Assembly (NCBI GenBank): GCA_039934035.1
Contig: JBDTMZ010000048.1
Location: forward strand, 3,918-67,917
Direction of reading: 5' to 3'
Source: Solibacter sp039934035
GTDB lineage: Bacteria > Acidobacteriota > Terriglobia > Bryobacterales > Bryobacteraceae
Length of the DNA stretch: 64,000 nt
The position numbers and the translations under genes were made by a program. The notes beneath the pieces are model-generated. The model saw nothing but the letters and a program-made list of their open reading frames with translations, did no database searches and was not told the origin of the DNA. This document shows, in pieces, positions 36,693 to 44,470 of the stretch. Position 1 is the first letter of the stretch, and the number at the start of each line of letters is the position of its first letter.

Positions 36693-37912
36693 AGCAACAT
36701 ACCCGCGATGCAGGCCGACATGAAGTTGGCCATGGTTCCGGCAGCCACGGCGCGCAGACCGAGCCGCGCCAGATCGCTCTTACGGGTGGGCGCCAGTGCG
36801 CCGATGCCGCCAATTTGAATCGCAATCGAGCTGAAGTTCGCGAAGCCGCAGAGCGCGTATGTCGCGATGGTGAACGAGCGTGGATCCAGCTGCGCCTTCA
36901 TCGGACCCAGTTTCAGGAACGCCACAAATTCGTTGAGCACCAGGCGCGTGCCCAACAGGTCGCCGATGGCGCTGCAATCTTTCCACGGCACGCCGAGAAC
37001 GAACGCCACTGGAGCGAACAGAATCCCGAATACGCGTTCCAGCGACGCCGGCAGCCAGCCCAGCAGGGGCAGCGTGTGCAGCCAGCCGAGAATGCCGTTG
37101 CACATCGCAATCAGCGCGAGAAAGGCAATCAGCATGCCGCCGATGTTCAGGGCCAGTTGCAGTCCATCGCCGGCGCCCTGCGCGGCGGCATCGATCACGT
37201 TGACCGCGGTCTTCTCCACCTTGATGTCGACGCGGCCCGCCGTGGCCGGCTTTTCCGTTTCAGGGATGAACATCTTGGCCAGCATGATGGTGGCCGGCGC
37301 GGTCATGATCACCGCGGTCAACAGGTGCAGAATGTCGACGCCCGCCACCTTCACGTAGGCCGCCATCACCGCGCCGGAGACGTGCGCCATACCCGCCGTC
37401 ATGATGGTGAAGAGTTCTGATTCCGTGAGCCCCGCGAGGAAGGGCTTAATCGTCAGGGGCGCTTCGGTCTGCCCCATAAAGATGCTGGCCGCGACGTTGA
37501 GCGATTCCGCCCCGCTCACGCCCATCACCTTCTGCATACCCACCGCCAGCACTTTCACCAACGCCTGCATCACGCCCAGGTAATACAGAATGGAAAAGAA
37601 CGAGGCGATGAAAATGACGATGGGCAGCACCTGAAACGCGAAGATCACGCCAAAAGGCCCGCCCTTGGTGCCCAGCGGGCCGAAGAGGAACTGGCTGCCT
37701 ACTTCGGCGAAATCCAGCATCGCGTTCACGCCGTTGCCAATCGCCTGGAAGACGAACCTGAAGTCCGTCTTCAACACCAGCACGGCAAAGGCGAATTGCA
37801 GGCCCATGCCCCAAAGAATGAGCTTGAGCTTGATCTGTTTTTTATGAGTCGAGAACAGCCACGCGGTGGCCAGGATCACGGCCAGGCCCAGGACACCGGT
37901 GAACCGTCCCAT
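36689..37912 (-). CDS. nupC: concentrative nucleoside transporter (NupC/CNT family)
   Basis: 407 residues with the CNT layout of about eight helices and two re-entrant hairpins. Key family motifs include GQTEAPLTIKPFL (substrate hairpin 1), LTESELFTIMTAGMAHVSG, and the C-terminal TYALCGFANFSSIAIQIGG. CNTs bring nucleosides in with H+ or Na+. The stop-start overlap with both neighbours fixes it inside the salvage operon. Confidence 0.94.
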   Translation of the reverse strand: MGRFTGVLGLAVILATAWLFSTHKKQIKLKLILWGMGLQFAFAVLVLKTDFRFVFQAIGNGVNAMLDFAEVGSQFLFGPLGTKGGPFGVIFAFQVLPIVIFIASFFSILYYLGVMQALVKVLAVGMQKVMGVSGAESLNVAASIFMGQTEAPLTIKPFLAGLTESELFTIMTAGMAHVSGAVMAAYVKVAGVDILHLLTAVIMTAPATIMLAKMFIPETEKPATAGRVDIKVEKTAVNVIDAAAQGAGDGLQLALNIGGMLIAFLALIAMCNGILGWLHTLPLLGWLPASLERVFGILFAPVAFVLGVPWKDCSAIGDLLGTRLVLNEFVAFLKLGPMKAQLDPRSFTIATYALCGFANFSSIAIQIGGIGALAPTRKSDLARLGLRAVAAGTMANFMSACIAGMLL

Positions 37913-39216
37913 TACCCGACAACTTCCAATATCAGTTCGCGCTCGTCAGGCTTCTGGGAGGAGATATGGAAGGCGTCTTCCACCGTTTCGGCGGCTTCAT
38001 CGACGCGATCTTCCTTCGTGTAGTAGATGCGGCACAGCACGCTGCCGGCGTCCACCTTCTCGCCCACCTTCACTTCGAGGATGATCCCGACCGCCGGGTC
38101 GATGGCATCTTCCTTGCGGTCCCGTCCCGCACCGATCATATTGCTGGAAACGCCGATTTCTTCCGCGCCGATGCTGGAAACGTAGCCCGCGCGCGGCGAG
38201 GTGATCTCGCGCATGCCCGTGGCGTTCGGCAGGAGTTCGAACTTGTCCAGCGCCTGCGGATTGCCGCCCTGCGCCGCCACCACTTCCTTGAACTTCCGGT
38301 AGGCGGAACCGTCCACCAGGTGCATCTCCGCCAGGAGCCGCGCCTCTTCCAGAGAGGGCGCCTTCTTGCCGAGGAAGATCATGCGGGCCGCGAGTTCCAG
38401 CGAGAGCTTGGTGAGGTCCGACGGACCCGCGTTTTGCAGGGTCTGCGAAGCTTCCATGATTTCCAGCGCGTTGCCGACCGCGTAGCCCAGCGGCTGGTTC
38501 ATGTCGGTAATCAGCGCCTGTACCTTCTTGTCCATGCGGCGGCCAATGCCCACCATGGTCTGTGCCAGGCGACGCGCATCCACCTGCTTCTTCATGAAGG
38601 CGCCGCTGCCCACTTTCACGTCGAGCACCAGGGCGTCGATGCCCTCGGCCAGTTTCTTCGACATGATCGACGACGAAATCAGCGGAATGGATTCCACCGT
38701 GCCCGTCACATCGCGCAATGCGTAAAGCTTGCGGTCCGCCGGCACCAATTGCTCGGTCTGACCGATGAAACAAAGGCCCAACTGTGCCAGTTGCTTCCGA
38801 AATTCTTCAGCCGTGAGATCTGTGCGGAACCCGGGAATCGACTCCAGTTTGTCGAGCGTGCCGCCCGTATGCCCCAGCGCTCGGCCGGACATCATCGGCA
38901 CGATCACTCCCGCGGCTGCCGCCAGCGGAGCCACAATGAAACTGGTCTTATCGCCTACCCCGCCGGTGGAATGCTTATCGACTTTTACGCCGGGCACGTC
39001 CGACAAATCCACCGTATCGCCGGAATGCAGCATGCATTCCGTCAGGCGGCTGACCTCACGGTCAGTCATCCCTTTGAAGTACACGGCCATCAGAAACGAC
39101 GACATCTGGTAATCCGGAATCTCACCGTTGGTGTATCCCTGAACCAAGAACTCAATCTCCTCGGGAGCCAGTTCTTCGCCGCCGCGCTTGCGCTGAATCA
39201 AGTCAACTGTACGCAT
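37912..39216 (-). CDS. deoA: pyrimidine-nucleoside/thymidine phosphorylase
   Basis: 434 residues. Family signature elements are DLIQRKRGGEEL at the N-terminus, VDKHSTGGVGDKTSF (phosphate-binding), SGRALGHTGGTLDKLESIPG, and the C-terminal GIILEVKVGEKVDAGSVLC domain. It cleaves uridine and/or thymidine phosphorolytically; substrate range (DeoA or Pdp type) is not decided by what I can see. First gene of a five-gene minus-strand salvage operon whose promoter must lie upstream of 39216. Confidence 0.93.
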   Translation of the reverse strand: MRTVDLIQRKRGGEELAPEEIEFLVQGYTNGEIPDYQMSSFLMAVYFKGMTDREVSRLTECMLHSGDTVDLSDVPGVKVDKHSTGGVGDKTSFIVAPLAAAAGVIVPMMSGRALGHTGGTLDKLESIPGFRTDLTAEEFRKQLAQLGLCFIGQTEQLVPADRKLYALRDVTGTVESIPLISSSIMSKKLAEGIDALVLDVKVGSGAFMKKQVDARRLAQTMVGIGRRMDKKVQALITDMNQPLGYAVGNALEIMEASQTLQNAGPSDLTKLSLELAARMIFLGKKAPSLEEARLLAEMHLVDGSAYRKFKEVVAAQGGNPQALDKFELLPNATGMREITSPRAGYVSSIGAEEIGVSSNMIGAGRDRKEDAIDPAVGIILEVKVGEKVDAGSVLCRIYYTKEDRVDEAAETVEDAFHISSQKPDERELILEVVG

Positions 39217-39499
39217 TATGAGTAACTTAGCCTACCATTCTAAGGGGTTGAAAGTAAAGGACGGGATGACACTTCCCCGGACAGACTACCCCTGATCGGG
39301 TTTTACTGGACCCGACGCAGGAGAGCTTCCCCTTGACTTCCCGATTGTACACCCATGCAACCCGCGGGTTTCTACCTCTTTTCCGCCACTCCACGTCCAC
39401 CCGTAAGTTGGCTCTAGCCGCTCGCCGGAACTCGCGCGGGATTCTGCTGCACCACGCCCCTTAAGAGCTTGCTGTTTCGGGGGCTGTTACCATAGGCTC
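39217..39499. other. divergent intergenic region, deoA/mrp
   Basis: These 283 bp separate two divergent genes and must hold the promoter of the salvage operon and that of mrp. I see a short stem (TCGGGT at 39296-39301 with ACCCGA at 39310-39315) and a -35-like TTGACT at 39333-39338 without a good -10. No gene or riboswitch was recognised. Confidence 0.4.
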
Positions 39500-40324
39500 A
39501 TGTCTCCCAACCAGCCGGGCCAAATGCCCAAACTGCCTATTCCAGGCGTCAAGAACATCATTGCGGTCGGATCAGGAAAAGGCGGCGTCGGCAAAACCAC
39601 GGTTTCCGTCAATCTGGCGGTAGGCTTGGCCTCGTTCGGCCACAAAGTCGGCCTCATGGACGCCGATGTTTACGGTCCCAACGTGCCTCTCATGATGGGT
39701 ATCAACCAGACTCCGATGGCCTTCGGCGAACGGATTCAGCCGCTGCAGCAATACGGCGTAAAACTGATGTCGATGGGGTTCCTGAGTCCTGGCGATAAGC
39801 CTTTGGTATGGCGCGGGCCCATGCTCCATTCGGTTATCCAGCAGTTCCTGCGCGGCGTCGATTGGGGCGAACTCGATTACCTCGTGATCGACCTGCCTCC
39901 GGGCACCGGCGACGTACAGTTGTCGCTGATTCAGAGCGCGCCGGTCACCGGCGCCGTCGTGGTAACCACGCCGTCGGACGTTTCGCTCGAAGATGCGCGC
40001 AAGGCGATCATGATGTTCCACCAGGTGAAAGTGCCGATTCTCGGCGTCGTCGAGAACATGAGCTACCTCACCTGTCCGCATTGCGACGAGCGCATCGACG
40101 TCTTCAGCCACGGTGGCGGCAAGCGCACGGCGCATGAGATGGGCGTCCACTTCCTCGGAGAACTCCCGCTCGATCCCGATGTCCGCATCGGCGGCGATAG
40201 CGGTGAACCCATCGTGCGCAGCAAGGCGAAGAGCGCACCGTACCTGGAACTGGCGCGCAACACCGCCGCACAAGTCGCAATCGCCGCACAGGACGAAGGT
40301 CCGAAGATCGATATCAGCGATTAG
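39500..40324 (+). CDS. mrp: Mrp/ApbC-family Fe-S cluster carrier ATPase
   Basis: 274 residues. Deviant Walker A GSGKGGVGKTT (24-34), switch motif LMDADVYGPNVP, Walker B-like LVIDLPPGTGDVQLS, and the Fe-S binding pair Cys192/Cys195 in TCPHCDE. It binds a bridging [4Fe-4S] cluster in a dimer and passes it to apo-proteins. The N-terminal MIP18/DUF59 domain of many Mrp proteins is missing, giving a short form. Confidence 0.92.
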   Translation: MSPNQPGQMPKLPIPGVKNIIAVGSGKGGVGKTTVSVNLAVGLASFGHKVGLMDADVYGPNVPLMMGINQTPMAFGERIQPLQQYGVKLMSMGFLSPGDKPLVWRGPMLHSVIQQFLRGVDWGELDYLVIDLPPGTGDVQLSLIQSAPVTGAVVVTTPSDVSLEDARKAIMMFHQVKVPILGVVENMSYLTCPHCDERIDVFSHGGGKRTAHEMGVHFLGELPLDPDVRIGGDSGEPIVRSKAKSAPYLELARNTAAQVAIAAQDEGPKIDISD

Positions 40325-40384
40325 GCTACCTTACCGTCACCCTAAATCCTGCAACGACGCGAGGAGTATCGCCCCGGCAGCAGC

Positions 40385-40413
40385 TTGACGCCTGTAAGGC
40401 GACAGGCTACAGT
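40385..40413 (+). promoter_or_regulatory. higBA promoter with operator palindrome in the spacer
   Basis: -35 TTGACG (40385-40390), exactly 17 bp, -10 TACAGT (40408-40413). The spacer carries an inverted repeat GCCTGT-N6-ACAGGC (40390-40395 and 40402-40407), where an HTH antitoxin would block RNA polymerase. Transcription would start around 40420, 2 nt before the GTG of higB, so the mRNA would be almost leaderless. Confidence 0.65.
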
Positions 40414-40421
40414 AAGGACGA

Positions 40422-40706
40422 GTGAACATCCGAAAGTTCGCCCACAAAGGTCTGAAGCAGTTCTACCTGGAGGACAATGCCAAAGCCCTACCTCCGGACG
40501 CCGCCGACAAGATCCGGGCGATGCTCACGTTCCTTCAGGACATGCGGGACCCTGATGCCCTTCGTGCCTTCCCGCTTTGGAAGGCGCATCAGCTTGGTGG
40601 TGACCGGAAAGGTGTTTGGAGCCTGCATGTAACCCGCAACTGGAGGCCGACCTTTCAGATCAGGGACGGCGAGCTTTGGGACGTGAGCTTCGAAGATTAT
40701 CACTAA
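40422..40706 (+). CDS. higB: HigB/RelE-family mRNA interferase toxin
   Basis: 94 residues from GTG at 40422. RelE/HigB fold features: a helical N-terminus (KGLKQFYLEDNAKALPPDAADKIRAML), AHQLGGDRKGVWSLHVTRNWRPTFQI and a C-terminal DVSFEDYH. HigB toxins cut mRNA on the ribosome. The toxin-first order with the antitoxin 10 bp downstream is the usual higBA layout. Confidence 0.88.
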   Translation: MNIRKFAHKGLKQFYLEDNAKALPPDAADKIRAMLTFLQDMRDPDALRAFPLWKAHQLGGDRKGVWSLHVTRNWRPTFQIRDGELWDVSFEDYH

Positions 40707-40716
40707 GGAGAAGAAC

Positions 40717-41013
40717 ATGCGCATGCTTAATCCTGTTCATCCGGGTTCGTTTCTGCGGACCGAAATCATCGAGGCACACGCCTTGTCGGTGACCGAAGCC
40801 GCTAAGGTCTTGGGAGTTTCGCGTCCGACACTGTCCGCGCTCCTGAATGCGAAGGCGGCTCTTTCCGGCGACATGGCGCTACGCTTCGAAAAAGCGTTCG
40901 GCATAGACATGGATACTCTCATGCGCATGCAGAATTCCTATGAGATCGCGAAAACCCGCCGCAGGCAGCACGAAATTCGCGTTCGCCGGTACGTGCCGCC
41001 ATCCGCGGCCTGA
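40717..41013 (+). CDS. higA: HigA-type HTH antitoxin
   Basis: 98 residues. It begins NPVHPGSFLRTEIIEAHALSVTE, the HigA start, then a Cro/C1 helix-turn-helix (AAKVLGVSRPTLSALLN, about 28-45) and M-x-L-R-F-E-K-A-F. It neutralises HigB and represses the operon, probably at the palindrome in the promoter spacer. AAGGAGAAG precedes the ATG. Confidence 0.92.
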   Translation: MRMLNPVHPGSFLRTEIIEAHALSVTEAAKVLGVSRPTLSALLNAKAALSGDMALRFEKAFGIDMDTLMRMQNSYEIAKTRRRQHEIRVRRYVPPSAA

Positions 41014-41081
41014 CCTCCGGCCGGCGGGCGCTCCCCGTCCGAAGGAAGTCCGTAGCCAGACGCTGGGCTACACTGTAGACC

Positions 41082-41321
41082 ATGAAGAAAGCATCGGTTC
41101 GCGACCTTCACATCCACACGTCGGAACTGGTACGCGATGCGGAGGAGGGCGCGGTGATTATCATCGAGCGCCGCGGCGAGCCGGTAGCGGAACTGCGGCC
41201 GCTCTCGCGCAACAAGGGCAAACTGCAGCTCCCCGACATGAACCACATCTGGAGGACCTTTCCGAAGCTCTCCGGAGACAGCACCCGCTTCGTGGAAGAA
41301 GATCGCGAGCGATGTACCTAG
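41082..41321 (+). CDS. Phd/YefM-family antitoxin, apparently orphaned
   Basis: 79 residues. The Phd N-terminus (SVRDLHIHTSELVRDAEEGAVIIIERRGEPVAEL) is clear. The C-terminal tail (LPDMNHIWRTFPKL and following) would wrap a PIN toxin. At its end an overlapping ATG opens a frame of only six codons (Met-Tyr-Leu-Ala-Ser-Ala, stop), where a VapC toxin would normally start; the next gene converges 13 bp later. Confidence 0.8.
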   Translation: MKKASVRDLHIHTSELVRDAEEGAVIIIERRGEPVAELRPLSRNKGKLQLPDMNHIWRTFPKLSGDSTRFVEEDRERCT

Positions 41322-41334
41322 CTAGCGCCTGACC

Positions 41335-44300
41335 CTATCCCGCCACCGGAGCTTCCTGCTGTATCTTTTTCCCGCCGTGGCGCCACGAGTTGACCTTGTC
41401 CTGCAATGCCGACATGTAGATGTAGAACACCGGCGTCAGGTACAACGTCACCAACTGCGAGAAGAGCAGGCCGCCCACTACCACCAGGCCGAGCGGTTGA
41501 CGGGCCTCGCCGCCCGCGCCATATCCCAGCGCGATCGGCACCGCGCCCAGCAGCGCCGCCATCGTGGTCATCATGATCGGCCGGAAACGAATCAGGCAGC
41601 CTTCGTAAATCGCACGCTCCGCCGTCAGATTCTGTTCGCGCTCCGCCTCCAGGGCGAAATCGATTTGCATGATCGCGTTCTTTTCCACGATACCGATCAG
41701 CATGATCAAACCGACAAACGCGTAAATGCTCAGGTCGATGTGGAAGAACACCAGCGTGAGCAGCGCGCCGAATCCCGCCGACGGCAGGCCGGAGAGAATC
41801 GTGATCGGGTGGATGTAGCTTTCGTACAGAATACCGAGCACGATATACACCACCATAATGGCGATAATCAGCAGCACCCACAGGTTCCCCAGCGAGCTCT
41901 GGAACGCCTTGGCGGCGCCTTGGAACTCGGTGGTGACCGTTGCCGGCAACGTTTGATCCGCTACCTGCCGCACCTGCTCCACCACCTCGCCCAGCGCGGC
42001 GCCGGGCTTCAGGTTGAAGGAAATCGTAGCCGCCGGGATCTGGCCGTAGTGGTTCACGGTCTGGGGACCGGTTTCGGTCTTGAAGGTGGCCAGCGTATCC
42101 AGAGGGATCAATTTGCCGGTGGTGTTCTTGAAGTAAAGCAGCGAAAGGGCGCGCGGGTCGGCCTGATAGCGCGGCTCCAGTTCCAGCAACACCTTGTACT
42201 CATTGACGGAACCGTAAATTGTGGACACCCAGCGCGGGCCGTACGCATCGTACAACGCGTTCTCGATCTGGTTGGCGTTCACGCCCATGGCGCCGGCCTT
42301 GTCGCGGTCGATGGTGACGTTGACCTGCGGCGTGCTGATGGCCACGTCGTTAGTGACGTCGTCCACGCCCGGAAGCTTTTCAATTTCCCGCGTCAGCTTT
42401 TCGGTCTCCGCATACAGTTCCTGTTTGTCGGGCGTCTGCATCGAAAGCTGGTACAAACTCTTGGTGACCTGCCCGCCAATGCGAATGGTGGGCGGATTTT
42501 GCATATAGATTTTCATGCCGGCCACTGCGCTGAGTTTGGGACGGAGTTCCTTGATCAGAGCCTCAACGCCGAGTTTGCGATCGGCACGACGCTTGAGATG
42601 GACCACCAATTGGCCATAATTCGGACCGCCCAGTTGCGAGGAGGTCGCACCGCCCACGCTGGCCATCAGCGATTCGACATTTGGGTCGGCTGCCACGATC
42701 TGCGCAATCCGTTGCACATACCCTGTCATCTGGTAGTACGACGTGCCCTGTGCGGCTTCCGTGGTCACCAACATCTGGTCGGTATCCTGGTCCGGAATGA
42801 AACCTTTGGGAATCACGACGAACATGTACAGGGTGGCGCCGAGCACCGCCACGAAGCTGAGCATCATGAACACGCGATGGCGCAGCGCCATCTGCAGCGT
42901 GACGTCGTAAAAGCGCAGCATGCCGTCGAAGAACTTCTCGGTGACATTGAAGAACCAGCCGCGCTTGCCTTCGTGGTGTCCCTTCAGGAAACGGCTGCAC
43001 AGCATCGGCGTGAGCGTGACGCTGACCACTCCCGAAATCAAAATCGCCACCGTGATGGTGACCGCAAATTCGCGGAACAGACGGCCCAGCACGCCGCCCA
43101 GGAACAACACCGGGATGAACACCGCGGCCAGTGACAGCGTCATCGATACGATGGTTGAGCCGATTTCGGCGGAACCCGTCAGCGATGCCGTCAGCGGATC
43201 TTCACCCAATTCGATATGGCGGACGATGTTCTCCAACATCACGATGGCGTCATCCACCACGAAACCGATGCTGAGAATCAACGCCATCATGGACAGGTTG
43301 TCCAGACTGTAATCCAGCAGGTACATGACGGCGAACGTGCCGATGATGGAGAAGGGCAGCGCCAAACTGGGAATGATGGTCGCCGAGACGTTGCGCAGGA
43401 ACAGGAAGATCACCATGACCACCAGCCCCAGGGTCAGCAGCATGGTGAACTGCACGTCGGTGTAGCTCTCGCGAATAGTGTCCGAACGGTCGTAGAGAAT
43501 ATCCATCTTGACCGACGGGGGCAGTTCGCTGCGGAAACGCGGCAGCAGGTCTTTCACCCCGTCGGTGACGGCGATGGTATTGGTGCCGGGCTGCCGCTGA
43601 ATAGCCAGTACGATCGCGCGGCTGTTGAACTTGTCCTTATAGAACCACGATGCGGTCTTATCGTCTTCGACGCTGTCGATGATGGTGCCGAGCTCATCGA
43701 GGCGCACCGGCGAGCTGTTGCGGTAAGCCACCACCACGGAGCGGTATTGTTCCGCCGTCAGCAACTGTCCGGTAGCCTGCAAGGTGAACGCGCGCTGCGG
43801 GCCGATGATCGAACCGGTGGGCAGGTTCACATTCCAGTTCTTGAGCGCGGTTTCAATTTCGTTGATGCCGATCTGCCGCGAGGCCAGCGCATGCGGGTCC
43901 ATCTGCACGTGCACCGCATATTTCTGCGCGCCCAGCACCTGCACCTGCGCCACGCCGGAGATCATCGAAATACGCTGGGCAATGCGCGTCTCGGCGTATT
44001 CGTCGAGCGTCCACAAAGGCAGCGTGGGCGAGGTCAGCGCGATGTAAAGCACCGGCTGGTCCGCCGGATTCACCTTGGCGAAGGTCGGCGGAGTGGGCAT
44101 GCCCTGCGGCAGCATACGCGAGGATTGCGTGATGGCTGCCTGCACGTCCACGGCTGCGCCATCGAGTTTGCGCGCGAGGTCGAATTCCAGGGTGATCTGC
44201 GTGTTGCCCAGCGAATTAGAGCTGGACATGGAACTCAGGCCGGCGATGGTGGAGAACTGGTTTTCCAGCGGCGTGGCCACGGCGGCGGCCATCGTTTCGG

Positions 44301-44466
44301 GACTGGCGCCAGGCAGGGCAGCGGTCACCAACAGCGTGGGAAAATCGACGTTCGGCAGATCGCTGACACCCAACTGGCGGTAGGCCACGCTGCCGAATAA
44401 GGCAATGGCGGCCATCAACAGACTGGTGGCAATGGGCCGTTCGATAAACGTCTGGGAAATGTTCAT
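41335..44466 (-). CDS. RND-family efflux pump (MdtC/AcrB-like), second pump
   Basis: 1043 residues, full length for the HAE1-RND family: twelve helices with two large periplasmic loops. The start FIERPIATSLLMAAIALFG and the transmembrane-4 motif LILSIGFVVDDAIVMLENIVRH are family signatures, as are RFRPIMMTTMAALLGAVPIALG and GGEARQPLGLVVVGGLLFSQ near the end. It exports drugs, detergents or metals using the proton gradient. The two adjacent different pumps resemble MdtB/MdtC, which form a heterotrimer. Start 4 nt after the previous gene. Confidence 0.93.
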   Translation of the reverse strand: MNISQTFIERPIATSLLMAAIALFGSVAYRQLGVSDLPNVDFPTLLVTAALPGASPETMAAAVATPLENQFSTIAGLSSMSSSNSLGNTQITLEFDLARKLDGAAVDVQAAITQSSRMLPQGMPTPPTFAKVNPADQPVLYIALTSPTLPLWTLDEYAETRIAQRISMISGVAQVQVLGAQKYAVHVQMDPHALASRQIGINEIETALKNWNVNLPTGSIIGPQRAFTLQATGQLLTAEQYRSVVVAYRNSSPVRLDELGTIIDSVEDDKTASWFYKDKFNSRAIVLAIQRQPGTNTIAVTDGVKDLLPRFRSELPPSVKMDILYDRSDTIRESYTDVQFTMLLTLGLVVMVIFLFLRNVSATIIPSLALPFSIIGTFAVMYLLDYSLDNLSMMALILSIGFVVDDAIVMLENIVRHIELGEDPLTASLTGSAEIGSTIVSMTLSLAAVFIPVLFLGGVLGRLFREFAVTITVAILISGVVSVTLTPMLCSRFLKGHHEGKRGWFFNVTEKFFDGMLRFYDVTLQMALRHRVFMMLSFVAVLGATLYMFVVIPKGFIPDQDTDQMLVTTEAAQGTSYYQMTGYVQRIAQIVAADPNVESLMASVGGATSSQLGGPNYGQLVVHLKRRADRKLGVEALIKELRPKLSAVAGMKIYMQNPPTIRIGGQVTKSLYQLSMQTPDKQELYAETEKLTREIEKLPGVDDVTNDVAISTPQVNVTIDRDKAGAMGVNANQIENALYDAYGPRWVSTIYGSVNEYKVLLELEPRYQADPRALSLLYFKNTTGKLIPLDTLATFKTETGPQTVNHYGQIPAATISFNLKPGAALGEVVEQVRQVADQTLPATVTTEFQGAAKAFQSSLGNLWVLLIIAIMVVYIVLGILYESYIHPITILSGLPSAGFGALLTLVFFHIDLSIYAFVGLIMLIGIVEKNAIMQIDFALEAEREQNLTAERAIYEGCLIRFRPIMMTTMAALLGAVPIALGYGAGGEARQPLGLVVVGGLLFSQLVTLYLTPVFYIYMSALQDKVNSWRHGGKKIQQEAPVAG

Positions 44467-44470
44467 GCGA

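Noticed and set aside
39333..39361. TTGACT with 17-bp spacing as the mrp promoter
   Set aside because: The hexamer at the right distance (TGCAAC) is a poor -10 and the position is more than 130 bp from the start codon.
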